NCBI RefSeq assembly: GCF_018742245.1
Contig: NZ_CP036132.1
Location: 3,715,001-3,779,000, forward strand
Length of the DNA: 64,000 nt
From: Bacillus mycoides
Lineage (GTDB): Bacteria > Bacillota > Bacilli > Bacillales > Bacillaceae_G
Direction of reading: 5' to 3'
Positions within the stretch are counted from its first letter, which is position 1. Each line of letters opens with the position of its first letter. Below, piece by piece: positions 39,571 through 51,119 of this stretch. The position numbers and the translations under genes are program-made. The notes below the pieces were generated by a model. That model was not told the DNA's origin. It was given only the letters and a program-made list of their open reading frames with translations, and made no database searches.

Positions 39571-39606
39571 AGATAAAATAAAAAGTTACCTTCTACCGGT
39601 AACTTT
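39571..39606. terminator. Bidirectional terminator between the MerR-like gene and the kinase
   Basis: AAAAGTTACC and GGTAACTTTT pair around TTCTACC. Confidence 0.85.
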
Positions 39607-40880
39607 TATTCCTTATATCGTACAGCTGGCAATATAATAATAGCTTCAGTTCCTTTTCCGCTTTCACTTTTATATTCCAATGTACCATTATGCGCTTGTA
39701 AAATACTAAATGTTACCATAAGACCTAATCCTGTTCCTTTTTCTTTTAAAGAATAATACGGTTGTCCAAGCCTTGCTAACTGTTCTTTTGTCATTCCAAC
39801 ACCACTATCTTTAACTCTTATTATTATCATTTCATCTTTTTGAATAGCCGTTACTTTTAAATACCCTTTGTTTCCTTGAATTGCTTCAATACCATTTTTA
39901 ACAACATTCATAATAGCTTGCTTCAATTTCGCCTTATCGCCGATAGTATAAAGGCTCTCAGAAATCTCAACTTGCAAATAAACGCCCTGCATCGCTGCAA
40001 ATGATGACATAAGAGTTGTCATTTCAATTAATTGTGCTGATAAACAAATATGTTCTTTTTTTTCAATTTGAGGCCTTGCTAAATTTAAATAATCTGAAAT
40101 AATCTGTTCAGCACGATCCAGTTCAGCTAATACGAGACGCATATAATCTTTGTTTTTTACATCTTCCGTACTCTCTAGCAATTGAATAAACCCTCGTACA
40201 ACAGTGAGAGGGTTTCGAACTTCATGTGCAACACTTGCAGCTAACTCACTTATAATATTAAGTTTTTCTGATTTTTGCATTTCTGTACGCAATAATGCAT
40301 TTTCGTTTAAATACTCAGTCAAATACACTTGAAATACCATTGTCATAACCATAATAAGTGATGCAAATATATACCCACTATATAGATTAGATATGTACGG
40401 TGTAAAACCTGTTTCTAAAAGGACATTCAACATCCCGACTACTAATGAAACAAGAACATAAAATGATGCAATCATAAAAGCTAATATTAGCTTCTTATCT
40501 CTTGAAAACAGAGACCATTTCTTTGACAAAAACAATGGAATTATCGAAAGAAATATAACTTCTACGATAGGCAACCAACTGAGCCCCTTAGAAATCCATT
40601 CATATGCAACAAAAATAATGGCAGGGATGAGCCCAACAATCCCACCATATAAAAAACCACTAACAATTGGGATTGGATGGAAATTGTATCCGCAAACGGT
40701 ACCAAAACAAATAGAGTATGTCATGGAGAGAACGAGTGTAACGCTAGATAAAAACATAATAAAGTAGCGATTAGGCTTCGGAAGCATTTCTTGATAACGA
40801 TTTAAACGAATCGCTTCATATAAAAATAGTGGTAAAATAATGATGGCAATTTGGATCATTAAATCACGAATCAGCTCCAT
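39606..40880 (-). CDS. Orphan sensor histidine kinase (5TM, KinB-like)
   Basis: The 424-residue kinase has five or six N-terminal membrane helices (to about residue 190) of the 5TM type, a HisKA domain with the phospho-histidine in AHEVRNPLTVVRGFIQLLE, and a HATPase with N box VVKNGIEAI, G1 VKDSGVGMT and G2 GTGLGLMVT. No response regulator is adjacent. This matches the sporulation-kinase class of bacilli that feed the Spo0F phosphorelay. The signal is unknown. Confidence 0.9.
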   Translation of the reverse strand: MELIRDLMIQIAIIILPLFLYEAIRLNRYQEMLPKPNRYFIMFLSSVTLVLSMTYSICFGTVCGYNFHPIPIVSGFLYGGIVGLIPAIIFVAYEWISKGLSWLPIVEVIFLSIIPLFLSKKWSLFSRDKKLILAFMIASFYVLVSLVVGMLNVLLETGFTPYISNLYSGYIFASLIMVMTMVFQVYLTEYLNENALLRTEMQKSEKLNIISELAASVAHEVRNPLTVVRGFIQLLESTEDVKNKDYMRLVLAELDRAEQIISDYLNLARPQIEKKEHICLSAQLIEMTTLMSSFAAMQGVYLQVEISESLYTIGDKAKLKQAIMNVVKNGIEAIQGNKGYLKVTAIQKDEMIIIRVKDSGVGMTKEQLARLGQPYYSLKEKGTGLGLMVTFSILQAHNGTLEYKSESGKGTEAIIILPAVRYKE

Positions 40881-41189
40881 AGCCTGTCATCCCCTATATG
40901 TATTTTGATATGATTATATCATTTTATAAGTCTATTTGTTTTAAAATTTTGATTTTTCTTAACATTTTTGTTAATTATTTGTTAACAACTAATAATAAAT
41001 GTTACAAATTTCCGAAATGATTGTAAACCCTGTACCAAATTTCCTTCGTGCAGTATACAATGAATACGGATTACAAAGAAAATAAAAAACACTTCACTAG
41101 ACGGACAACTATTGCAAAATACAGCATATAATCCATACTATCTATGTTTACAAATAAGTGATCATTACTTTAGTAGGAGGAAGATAAAT

Positions 41190-41390
41190 ATGGCGGGTAC
41201 TACGCTTGTTTTAAAAGAAGAAAATTTGGTTGTGCTAGAAAACGTTGAAAAATCAGTATACGAAGAATTGCAACATAAAGCAGGGGAAGAAGATTGTACA
41301 TGTGCTGTAAATGAATCCGTTGTCCATCTTGGCAGAGTATCTTCCGTACTTTGGAACGAAGATGAAATAGATTGGGAATACGGTTATTAA
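41190..41390 (+). CDS. Small acidic protein of unknown function (66 residues)
   Basis: The start is at MAGTTLVLKEEN after AGGAGGAAG. The frame upstream of it is open but has no ribosome site. The product is acidic and soluble, with a CTC motif (EEDCTCAVNE) and an acidic C-terminus (WNEDEIDWEYGY). It has its own terminator. I recognise no family. Confidence 0.7.
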   Translation: MAGTTLVLKEENLVVLENVEKSVYEELQHKAGEEDCTCAVNESVVHLGRVSSVLWNEDEIDWEYGY

Positions 41391-41418
41391 AAGTCGCTTG
41401 CAGCGGCTTTTTTTTGTT
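41391..41418 (+). terminator. Terminator of the small acidic protein gene
   Basis: GTCGC and GCGGC form a short stem with a run of eight T. Confidence 0.75.
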
Positions 41419-41609
41419 TATGCTTAAACAAATGGAGTGAAACTTTAATTAACTCACACAACTTATACTCTTATGGACATTTGGATCCTCACATAATTTC
41501 TTACTTCCACTGAATTTTAAAAATAGCGGGGGAATTTTATAAACAAAGCGTAATAGTTAAAAATATGATAAAATGAACTTAATTTTCAAACGGAAGAAAG
41601 GGAGATACA

Positions 41610-42773
41610 ATGGAACAATTCATTAATCCTAGAGTGAAGGACATCCAAATTTCTGGAATCCGTCAGTTCTCTAACATGATTCAAAACTATGATAATCTCA
41701 TCTCTTTAACAATTGGGCAACCCGACTTCCCTACACCTTCTTTAGTAAAAGAAGCTGCTAAACGGGCCATTACAGAAAATTATACAAGCTATACACATAA
41801 CGCTGGTTTACTAGAATTACGCGAAGCAGCTTGTAACTTTGTAAAGGGTCGCTACGATTTACATTATTCACCTGAAAACGAAACCATTGTTACAATCGGC
41901 GCTAGTGAAGCGATTGATGTTGCATTCCGAACTATTTTAGAACCAGGAACGGAAGTAATTTTACCTGCTCCTATTTATCCTGGTTACGAGCCGATTATTC
42001 GACTATGCGGTGCAACTCCCATTTTTATAGATGTTCGTGAAACTGGATTTCGTTTAACAGCTGAAGCTCTGCAAAATGCAATTACAGAACGAACAAGATG
42101 TGTCGTTTTACCGTATCCTTCTAATCCAACTGGTGTTACCTTATCAAAAGAAGAATTAGAAGATATTGTATCTATCTTAAAAGATAAGAATATTTTCGTT
42201 CTTTCCGATGAAATTTATAGCGAACTTGTATATGAAGGGCAACACACATCTATTGCTCAATTCCCAGAAATGCGTGAGAAGACTATTGTCATTAATGGCT
42301 TAGCCAAATCACATTCTATGACAGGATGGCGTATTGGATTTTTATTTGCTCCTAATTATTTAGCAAAGCATATTTTAAAAGTTCATCAATACAATGTGAC
42401 ATGCGCTAATTCAATCGCCCAACATGCTGCAATTGAAGCGTTAACAGCTGCTAAAGATGCACCTAAGATGATGCGTCATCAATATAAAAAGCGCCGTGAT
42501 TACGTATATAATAGACTCATTCAAATGGACTTAACAGTCGAGAAGCCAACGGGTGCATTTTATTTATTCCCATATGTCGGAAACTTAACATCTTCATCAT
42601 TTGATTTTGCACTTGATCTTGTAAAAGAAGCTGGGCTGGCCGTCGTTCCTGGAACGGCATTTTCTGAATATGGTGAAGGCTACCTTCGCCTTTCCTATGC
42701 TTATAGTATGGAAACTTTAAAAGAAGGCTGCGACCGTTTAGAAGCCTTTCTAAAGCAAAAAGCTAAGAGTTAA
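41610..42773 (+). CDS. patA: Aminotransferase PatA (N-acetyl-LL-DAP aminotransferase)
   Basis: The 387-residue class I/II PLP aminotransferase has the Schiff-base lysine in NGLAKSHSMTGWRIGF, the cofactor motif PYPSNPTGV and the SDEIYSELVY segment. It resembles B. subtilis PatA, which acts on N-acetyl-LL-diaminopimelate or its keto acid in lysine synthesis. It therefore belongs with dapH and dapL at 14.9-16.8 kb although it is 25 kb away. The start follows AAAGGGAG. Confidence 0.9.
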   Translation: MEQFINPRVKDIQISGIRQFSNMIQNYDNLISLTIGQPDFPTPSLVKEAAKRAITENYTSYTHNAGLLELREAACNFVKGRYDLHYSPENETIVTIGASEAIDVAFRTILEPGTEVILPAPIYPGYEPIIRLCGATPIFIDVRETGFRLTAEALQNAITERTRCVVLPYPSNPTGVTLSKEELEDIVSILKDKNIFVLSDEIYSELVYEGQHTSIAQFPEMREKTIVINGLAKSHSMTGWRIGFLFAPNYLAKHILKVHQYNVTCANSIAQHAAIEALTAAKDAPKMMRHQYKKRRDYVYNRLIQMDLTVEKPTGAFYLFPYVGNLTSSSFDFALDLVKEAGLAVVPGTAFSEYGEGYLRLSYAYSMETLKEGCDRLEAFLKQKAKS

Positions 42774-42793
42774 ACTCTTAGCTTTTTTTTACA
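42761..42793. terminator. Terminator overlapping the patA stop
   Basis: AGCTAAGAGT and ACTCTTAGCT form a 10-bp stem followed by T8 on the + strand. The convergent malR gene ends inside it. Confidence 0.85.
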
Positions 42794-43809
42794 TACTGAT
42801 CACAAGTTTGACGCTTCAATAATTTATGCGGAATAATAATGCATTTTGAAGTAGACTCAGAATGCTCTACCTTATCAACTAAAGCTTTTGCCGCTTCATA
42901 CCCTAATTGATAAATATTCACATCAACTGTTGAAAGCGGTGGACTAGCAATTTCTGATAATAAAGCATTATTAAAACTTACAATAGAAACATCTTTCGGT
43001 ACAACAAACCCTTTTTTAGAAAGTGCACTTAACACGCCAAGTCCAATTAAATCATCCGTTGCCATAATTGCCGTCGGTGGTTGCTTTAGTCCCATTAATT
43101 CCTCAACAGCCTGTTGACCACTCTCTCTTGAAAAATCAAAGTGTAAAATATACTCTTTCGGTAGTAGAATATCTCCTAATTTCAAAGCATCACTCATACC
43201 TGCCAAACGATCTCTCGTTACAAGTAAATCTGATCCACCACCAATGAATGCGATTTGTTTATGCCCTAATGAAATTAAATACTCGGCTACTTCTCTTGCG
43301 GCTGTATAATTATCATTATCTACATATGTAATTTCATCTTTTCGATCATATGGTTTTCCGATTAAGACAAACGGGAAATTTTGATTATGCAGATATTGAA
43401 TGATCCGATCGTTTTCTCTTGAATACAAAAGAATAATTCCACCAATTTGGCGCCCTTGTACCATCTTTACAACACCATTAAAAATTTCGTCCTCCGTTTC
43501 ACCTGTCGACATATAGAGCGCATACCCTTCCATATGTGCAAATGAACTAATTCCTCTTATAACTTCTGGGAAAAATGGATTTTGAAAAGCTTTACTTGCA
43601 GAACTCGGCATAACGAGTCCAAGCGTTTTCGTTGTTTGATTCGCAAGGTTTCTTGCATTTAAATTTGGGTGATAGCCTAGTTCACTCATTACTTTTCGAA
43701 CACGGCGCTTTGTTTTTTCACTTATACTTGGATTATCAGCAATTACACGTGAAACCGTCGACGGTGCAACATTTGCCTTCTTCGCCACATCTTTAATTGT
43801 AACTGTCAT
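42778..43809 (-). CDS. malR: LacI-family regulator of the maltodextrin locus
   Basis: The 343-residue product starts at MTVTIKDVAKKANVAP after GAGGAGGGG. The HTH and hinge region (PSTVSRVIADNPSISEKTK) and the periplasmic-binding-like effector domain (VMPSSASKAFQNPFFPEV onward) are typical of LacI/GalR. A longer frame with MMEVCDF has no ribosome site. It lies at the end of the malE-malF-malG unit. Six GAAAACGTTTkC motifs in the locus are its likely operators. Confidence 0.9.
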   Translation of the reverse strand: MTVTIKDVAKKANVAPSTVSRVIADNPSISEKTKRRVRKVMSELGYHPNLNARNLANQTTKTLGLVMPSSASKAFQNPFFPEVIRGISSFAHMEGYALYMSTGETEDEIFNGVVKMVQGRQIGGIILLYSRENDRIIQYLHNQNFPFVLIGKPYDRKDEITYVDNDNYTAAREVAEYLISLGHKQIAFIGGGSDLLVTRDRLAGMSDALKLGDILLPKEYILHFDFSRESGQQAVEELMGLKQPPTAIMATDDLIGLGVLSALSKKGFVVPKDVSIVSFNNALLSEIASPPLSTVDVNIYQLGYEAAKALVDKVEHSESTSKCIIIPHKLLKRQTCDQYVKKS

Positions 43810-44023
43810 AAAAAATCCCCTCCTCTCACTTCTCTGCCCTATTTCATATATTGTTATCTTGCATCTGTGCAAGTAGTAGGAGAAGTCGCAAACTTCCATC
43901 ACTTCGTTCTATCTCACAAAAATTATCTTATTCTCCCTCTCCATGTATTGTAAGGGAAATAGCTCTATTTTCCTATACTATAATATACTATTTATTTCAC
44001 ATCTTTTCTCATGCTATGTCAAA

Positions 44024-44071
44024 TCTCTTTTCATCTCCCTATAAAACTTTTTATAGGGAGATGAAAAGAGA
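44024..44071. repeat. 23-bp perfect palindrome between malG and malR
   Basis: Arms 44024-44046 and 44049-44071 are perfectly complementary, with only two bases (CT) in the centre. It lies upstream of malR and directly downstream of the malG terminator. Confidence 0.85.
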
Positions 44072-44094
44072 AATGGGACGTAATGTCCCATTTT
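44071..44094 (-). terminator. Terminator after malG
   Basis: AAATGGGAC and GTCCCATTT pair around GTAAT, immediately beyond the malG stop. Confidence 0.75.
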
Positions 44095-44937
44095 TCATCC
44101 TTTCGTACCTCCAGCTGTTAAACCGGAAACAAAATATTTTTGCAGCGATAAGAATAAAATAGAAATCGGAATTGCAATTAATACTGATCCAGCTGCAAAT
44201 GTTGTAAATTCATTACCAAATTTCTTCGCTACCATTTCATATAACCCAACTGCTAAAGTATAATTTTCCGGTGTGCGTAAAATAATACTTGCTAAAATAA
44301 AGTCTGTAAATGGACCGATGAAAGTAAATAACGCTACAACCGCTACGATTGGTTTTGCAAGTGGCATAATAATTTGCCAAAAAATACGGAAATGCCCCGC
44401 TCCATCCATTCGAGCTGATTCATCCAACTCTTTCGGAATCGTATCAAAATACCCTTTCATAAGCCAAGTATTCATCGGAATTGCTCCGCCCACATAAATT
44501 AAAATTAATGCAAGATGTGTATCAATTAATCCTGTTAACTGCGCTAATATATATAGCGCGATTAACGCTGCAAAATTCGGGATCATTTGGAGAATTAAAA
44601 ATGTTAATAAACCATTCTTTCTTCCAACAAAACGATATCTCGAAAATGCATAAGCAGTAAAGCTAATGGCTAACACAGAAAAAATCATCGTCATAACACT
44701 AACTTTTAAAGTATTTTTATACCAAAGTAAGTAATTACTTGAATCAAGATCAAGTAGCTTGCGATAATGATCTAACGTGGCATTTTTCGGAATAATGTTA
44801 GAACCAGACAAACTATCTCCTGGATTAAACGATGAACCAATTATCCATAGTAATGGATAGAAAATAATCGCACACATTATGAAGATAACTAAATAACTTA
44901 ATGAAAGACGTAACATCTTTTGTCGTTTAATATTCAT
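44095..44937 (-). CDS. malG: Maltodextrin ABC transporter permease MalG
   Basis: The 280-residue permease has six membrane helices and the EAA loop ESARMDGAGHFRIFWQIIMPL that docks on the ATPase. It follows malF directly, by the stop/start junction at 44937/44938. It is part of the sugar importer MalEFG with MalK supplied from 53.1 kb. The B. subtilis counterpart is MdxG. Confidence 0.93.
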   Translation of the reverse strand: MNIKRQKMLRLSLSYLVIFIMCAIIFYPLLWIIGSSFNPGDSLSGSNIIPKNATLDHYRKLLDLDSSNYLLWYKNTLKVSVMTMIFSVLAISFTAYAFSRYRFVGRKNGLLTFLILQMIPNFAALIALYILAQLTGLIDTHLALILIYVGGAIPMNTWLMKGYFDTIPKELDESARMDGAGHFRIFWQIIMPLAKPIVAVVALFTFIGPFTDFILASIILRTPENYTLAVGLYEMVAKKFGNEFTTFAAGSVLIAIPISILFLSLQKYFVSGLTAGGTKG

Positions 44938-46239
44938 TTACATCATATCCTCTTCTTGGAATGATTTTGTTCTCTTAAATTGCCATAACGCAACTGTAAT
45001 AACGATTAACGATAAAATCATTGTAAGAGCTGCTGCTTTTCCGTACTGAGCCGAAGTCATCGTTAACTTATAGATCCATGAAATTAAAATATCTGTTCCA
45101 CCTGCATTTTGTCCAGACACAGCAGGTCCCCCGCTATTAAATAGATAAATAATACTAAAATTATTAAAGTTAAACGTATATTGTGTAATTAAAATTGGAG
45201 CTGTTGCATATAGAACGAGCGGCAATGTAATTTTGCGGAACTGTTGCCAAGCTGTTGCACCATCTACTGTAGCTGCTTCATACAGTTCTCCTGGAATCGA
45301 TTGCAATATACCTGTTGTCATTGCAAAAACAAACGGGAAGCCAAGCCACGTTTGAATCATAATTAAAGCGATTTTCGACCAAAATGGATCAGTCATCCAA
45401 GCAACCTTTTCAATCCCGAATAAAGCTAATACTTGATTGTTAATCGCTCCGAATGTTTCATTAAACATACCAGCAAATACAAGAATAGATACGAATGCTG
45501 GAACAGCCCACGGTAAAATGAAGATTGTTCTAATAACAGCCTTCCCTTTAATCCCAGGCTGGTTTACGATAATCGCTAAAAAAATACCCAGTGCAACTTG
45601 TAATGTCGTTGCAACGAATGTCCAAATGACAGTCCAAGAGAATACACTTAAAAATGTATCTCTCCACATTGGTAATGTGAAAATATCAATAAAGTTTTTA
45701 AAGCCCACCCAATCTACTAATTTAGCTGGAGGGGAGTGATATAAATCATAGTTTGTAAATCCAATTAAGATAACAAAAATGATTGGAAACACGACAACAA
45801 AGATAAGTAATAGAAACCCTGGTGAAACCATTAAATACGGAAAACCTTGATCTAATAAATTGCGATATTGCTCTTTAACTGAGTTTAATGGTGTCCCTAT
45901 ATCGCGTTTTTTCCCATTTTGGTATGCATCATATAAGTTAAATGCATATACCCCTAGTCCAAACACGACAACAATAAGTGCCAAAATCCCTTCTACTAAT
46001 AGAAAGACAGAATGGTCACGTGGAACTTCTGTACCGAGCGTTACAATTCCCCATAATCCTATATTTAATAAATCAGCAAATGCTACAATAAATGAGCCTG
46101 TTAATACTAGAAAAATAAGACCTTTTACGTATTGTTTATTATATATTTGGCCCATGCCTGGAATAATAGATAACATGGTCGCCATTTTCCTATGCTTTGA
46201 ACCGTTCACATCTTTCGTTGGTTCTATAGATGTTTGCAT
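44938..46239 (-). CDS. malF: Maltodextrin ABC transporter permease MalF
   Basis: The 433-residue permease is longer than many family members because of an N-terminal membrane segment (IPGMGQIYNKQYVKGLIFLVL) resembling the small TM2/DUF5683 unit. The core permease has six helices and the EAA loop YEAATVDGATAWQQFRKITLPL. The B. subtilis counterpart is MdxF. It lies between malE and malG and has 77 nt in front of it. Confidence 0.92.
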   Translation of the reverse strand: MQTSIEPTKDVNGSKHRKMATMLSIIPGMGQIYNKQYVKGLIFLVLTGSFIVAFADLLNIGLWGIVTLGTEVPRDHSVFLLVEGILALIVVVFGLGVYAFNLYDAYQNGKKRDIGTPLNSVKEQYRNLLDQGFPYLMVSPGFLLLIFVVVFPIIFVILIGFTNYDLYHSPPAKLVDWVGFKNFIDIFTLPMWRDTFLSVFSWTVIWTFVATTLQVALGIFLAIIVNQPGIKGKAVIRTIFILPWAVPAFVSILVFAGMFNETFGAINNQVLALFGIEKVAWMTDPFWSKIALIMIQTWLGFPFVFAMTTGILQSIPGELYEAATVDGATAWQQFRKITLPLVLYATAPILITQYTFNFNNFSIIYLFNSGGPAVSGQNAGGTDILISWIYKLTMTSAQYGKAAALTMILSLIVITVALWQFKRTKSFQEEDMM

Positions 46240-46316
46240 GTTCCTTCCCCCTTTTTTCTTCCTACTTGGAAGGGAGAGAATTCGTGCCTCTCATATTTAG
46301 AGGCACGAATTTCACC

Positions 46317-47576
46317 TTATTTTTTATTGCTGTGGTTTGCCTCAATATTACCTTTAATTTGTTTCACTGCATTATCAAGTGCTGCTTTTGGCTCTTGTTT
46401 ATTTGATACAACTAATTGAAGCGCATCTCCAGCTGGTTTCCAAACTTCTTGCATTTCTGGAATATTCGGCATTGGGATTCCATTTTCTGATTGAGTCGCA
46501 ACTGCTTTTGCAGCCTCATTATCTTTAATAATTGGATCTTCCATCACTGATTTTACTGGAGGAATTTCTTTTGTTTTCTCAAATCGAATTTTCGCGTTTT
46601 CTTCATTTGTTACCCACTCAGTGAATTTTGTAGCTAAATCATTTTGTTTAGAGAAACTTGTTACATGCCATCCTTTTACCCCAACAAATGTTTTCATCGG
46701 TTGACCATTTGGTAATTTCGGCATTGGAGCAACACCATAATCAATTCCAGCCTTTTCCATTGCTTGGAATGCCCATGGACCATTCATAATAGATGCTGCT
46801 TTTCCTTCATTAAATAATCCATCTGCAGCTGAACCGCCAGATTCACCAATAATTCCTTTTGGTAATAATTTTTCTTTATACCATTTTTGAATATATTCAG
46901 CACCTTGTACTGCACCACTATTATTTAATCCAATATCTGTCGGAGTCAGTTTTCCATCTTTTTCACCAAATACATAACCGCCCATACCCGCCATAAATGC
47001 GTTAGCAAAATAGAAGTTATCTCCTAATGTTAAAAATCCGTACTTGTCATCTTTCGTAAAGTCTTTTGAGAAGTTATACAGCTCATCCATCGTTTCTGGT
47101 GCTTTTGGCATTAATTTTTTATTATAAATAAAGATTGGTGTTTCAATTGCTTTTGGTAAACCGTATAGTTTTCCGTCGTATGTTTGTGCCTTTATTGATA
47201 AATCTGTAAATTTATTTTTTACCGTATCATCCACTTTCACCTCTGAAAGTAGCCCTTCTGTTACCGCATTACCAATATGATCATGCGGTAATGTTACAAC
47301 ATCTGGTCCTGTACCAGCTGGACCGTCGAGACGAAGTTTTTCTATTTGTTTCGTCATCTGAACCTCTACAACTTTTACTTTCACATTATATTTCTTTTCA
47401 AAACTTTTCACTGCCGGCTCTAGACCAACACCTTTTTTCTCATCTTCCCAAACGAGAAGATCATAATCTTTCTTCTCGTTACTTGCTTCTTTTTTCCCTG
47501 AATCTTTCGGTCCACATGCAGATAACATACCGATTGACAATGCTGAAATCGTTAATAGTGATAATGCTTTCTTCAT
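46317..47576 (-). CDS. malE: Maltodextrin-binding lipoprotein
   Basis: The 419-residue solute-binding protein starts at MKKALSLLTISALSIGMLSACG after GGGAGG, with lipobox LSACG. The mature part is a family 1 sugar-binding fold (DLLVWEDEKKG, AKSFEKKYNVKVKV-like segment, then MNGPWAFQAME). It delivers maltodextrin to MalF/MalG. The B. subtilis counterpart is MdxE. Two operator motifs lie between it and the divergent enzyme gene. Confidence 0.94.
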   Translation of the reverse strand: MKKALSLLTISALSIGMLSACGPKDSGKKEASNEKKDYDLLVWEDEKKGVGLEPAVKSFEKKYNVKVKVVEVQMTKQIEKLRLDGPAGTGPDVVTLPHDHIGNAVTEGLLSEVKVDDTVKNKFTDLSIKAQTYDGKLYGLPKAIETPIFIYNKKLMPKAPETMDELYNFSKDFTKDDKYGFLTLGDNFYFANAFMAGMGGYVFGEKDGKLTPTDIGLNNSGAVQGAEYIQKWYKEKLLPKGIIGESGGSAADGLFNEGKAASIMNGPWAFQAMEKAGIDYGVAPMPKLPNGQPMKTFVGVKGWHVTSFSKQNDLATKFTEWVTNEENAKIRFEKTKEIPPVKSVMEDPIIKDNEAAKAVATQSENGIPMPNIPEMQEVWKPAGDALQLVVSNKQEPKAALDNAVKQIKGNIEANHSNKK

Positions 47577-47615
47577 CCCAAAAACCTCCCTAAATTGTCT
47601 ATGTACCTCTTTAAT

Positions 47616-47629
47616 TGAAAACGTTTGCA
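47616..47629. promoter_or_regulatory. Mal operator 1 (TGAAAACGTTTGCA)
   Basis: This 14-mer lies 40 nt upstream of malE. It is near a cre box, but position 12 is G rather than A/T, and it recurs in the locus, so MalR is the likelier binder. Confidence 0.65.
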
Positions 47630-47669
47630 TTCCATAGTTTAATAAAAGCACAAACAATATCATAATCTA

Positions 47670-47683
47670 TGAAAACGTTTGCG
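47670..47683. promoter_or_regulatory. Mal operator 2 (TGAAAACGTTTGCG)
   Basis: A second copy of the motif, 54 bp upstream of operator 1, in the same orientation. Confidence 0.65.
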
Positions 47684-47820
47684 CTATTTGTCTATCATTA
47701 TACATCCTTTTATTCATTTTGCAAATATTAATTTTTTTAATATTGCCGTTATACTCTTTATCCATTGACTTTATATAAAATGAATACTACTCTTATAAGC
47801 AACATTAAAGTTATGGGAAA

Positions 47821-47834
47821 GCAATCGTTTGCAA
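47821..47834. promoter_or_regulatory. Mal operator 3 (GCAATCGTTTGCAA)
   Basis: A variant with GCAATCGTTTGC, 66 nt upstream of the neopullulanase start. Confidence 0.55.
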
Positions 47835-47884
47835 CATAATCTTTATTATTACGTTTAAGGGAACGATATGTATAGAGATATTAA

Positions 47885-49660
<1,776 letters not shown>

Positions 49661-49662
49661 TA

Positions 49663-49679
49663 GAAAAAGCCTTATGCCA
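49663..49679. terminator. Left half of a split terminator
   Basis: GAAAAAGCCTTATGCCA pairs with TGGCATAAGGCTTTTTC at 51120-51136. Together they made a 17-bp terminator with a GGG loop before the IS inserted. Confidence 0.8.
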
Positions 49680-49717
49680 GGGTGAAGTGACCCCCGAAAG
49701 TTAGACAGGTCGTTTCA

Positions 49718-50587
49718 TTAGGCAGCTTCTAGGGTATGAGCCCGGTATTGTACCGGGCTCATACCCTTTAATTTTGCCTTAATTCTTTTATGATTATAGT
49801 ATTCTATATACTTTGCTAATTCTTGTTTGAAATGTGTTATACTTTCAAATTCTTTTCGATACAGAAATTCTGATTTCATGATACCAAAGAAATTTTCAAT
49901 AACGGCATTGTCATAACAGTTTCCTTTGCGAGACATACTTTGAGTAATGCCACAGTTCTTAAGAGAATGACGGTATTGTTTCATTTGATAGTGCCAACCT
50001 TGATCAGAATGAATGAGGAGTTTATCCTGATCTGTTATACGTTCAAAAGCTTGATCTAACATCGTTGAAACAAGGGAATAGGTCGGTCTTGAACCAATTG
50101 TATAGGTAATAATTTCACTATTAAACAAATCCAACATTGGTGATAAGTATAACTTCTCCCCAAATAACTTAAACTCCGTAATATCTGTAACCCACTTTTC
50201 ATTTGGTTTTACAGCTTGGAAGTTGCGATTTAAAATATTTGGCGCAATTTTCCCAACTGTCCCTTTGTAAGAGCGATATTTTTTCATACGAACAAGACAT
50301 TTTAACCCTAATTCTTTCATAAGGCGATACACTTTTTTATGATTTACTTTGTGTCCACGATTCATAAGTTCATCACGAATACGACGATACCCATAACACC
50401 CATCGTGTTCATTATAAATAGCTTGAATCAGTTCTTTTACTTCTGCATTTGGATCAGGACGATTGAACTGTTTCATCCAGTAATAGTACGTACTACGTGG
50501 AATGTTTGCGAGTTGAAGTAACTCCTTGACAGGAAATTCATGCCTTAACTCATAGATTACTTGCGCTTTGTCTTGTTTGGTGATTTT
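49718..50587 (-). CDS. IS3-family transposase OrfB (DDE catalytic subunit)
   Basis: The frame is open from about 50587 in the -1 frame relative to orfA and encodes roughly 289 residues (252 from the first ATG at 50476). The rve integrase core has the DDE triad in TDITEF, HSDQGWHY and ENFFGIMKSE, all intact. An A5 run near the orfA end may allow the -1 frameshift that yields OrfAB, as usual in this family. Confidence 0.88.
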   Translation of the reverse strand, partial: KITKQDKAQVIYELRHEFPVKELLQLANIPRSTYYYWMKQFNRPDPNAEVKELIQAIYNEHDGCYGYRRIRDELMNRGHKVNHKKVYRLMKELGLKCLVRMKKYRSYKGTVGKIAPNILNRNFQAVKPNEKWVTDITEFKLFGEKLYLSPMLDLFNSEIITYTIGSRPTYSLVSTMLDQAFERITDQDKLLIHSDQGWHYQMKQYRHSLKNCGITQSMSRKGNCYDNAVIENFFGIMKSEFLYRKEFESITHFKQELAKYIEYYNHKRIKAKLKGMSPVQYRAHTLEAA

Positions 50588-51063
50588 TCCTTGTTTTGAA
50601 CTAAGGCATTCAACTTTTTTAAATATGCATTTTCCATCCGTAAACGCTCATTTTCGGCTTGTAGTGCTTCTATTGAACCTTCTACTACTGGTTTTATTTT
50701 TTTATCTTTCATGGTTGGACGCCCCTTTTTCTTTGATTGTAGGGCATCCAATCCTCCTGTTTCATAGGCTATTTTCCATTTCCGAAGTGTTTCATAAGAC
50801 GGAATATTGAAAAGCGCCGCTGTTTCTCTGATAGATGTCCCGTGTTCATTCATATAATAAAGTACATCTAGTTTATACTGAGCTGAGTATAATGTATAGC
50901 ACTTGTCAAAGGCCCTTTCACCTGAAGATTCATATCGTCTAATCCACTCACGAATTAAAACAGGAGTAACTCCTATAGATTTAGCAATTGTTTTTCCACT
51001 CTCTGAACCATCTAAATATCGTTTCACCGCTTGGATTTTTTCTTTTGAAGAAAATTTAGCCAT
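50557..51063 (-). CDS. IS3-family OrfA (DNA-binding subunit)
   Basis: The 168-residue product has two helix-turn-helix regions (SGKTIAKSIGVTPVLIREWI and SIRETAALFNIPSYETLRKW) and a leucine-zipper segment (IEALQAENERLRMENAYLKKL). This is the IS150-type OrfA that binds the terminal repeats. It has a GGAGGTGC ribosome site, and overlaps orfB in the -1 frame. Confidence 0.9.
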   Translation of the reverse strand: MAKFSSKEKIQAVKRYLDGSESGKTIAKSIGVTPVLIREWIRRYESSGERAFDKCYTLYSAQYKLDVLYYMNEHGTSIRETAALFNIPSYETLRKWKIAYETGGLDALQSKKKGRPTMKDKKIKPVVEGSIEALQAENERLRMENAYLKKLNALVQNKEKSPNKTKRK

Positions 51064-51119
51064 AAAAAATGCACCTCCAATTGTTAGACCGTGTCTAACA
51101 ATTGGGGTGCACTTCAGGG

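Larger units (their letters stand above)
49680..51119 (-). mobile_element. IS3-family insertion sequence (IS150-like) with GGG target duplication
   Basis: The element spans 49683-51116 (1434 bp). It has TG...CA ends and imperfect terminal repeats: TGAAGTGACCCCCGAAAGTT on the left against TGAAGTGCACCCCAATTGTT read from the right, both continuing AGACA. GGG at 49680-49682 and 51117-51119 is the 3-bp target duplication. Both transposase frames are intact. Confidence 0.9.

Noticed and set aside
41433..41455. GTGAAACTTTAATTA, resembling a bcr1 end
   Set aside because: No ATAAA flanks and no second end nearby, so it may be chance.
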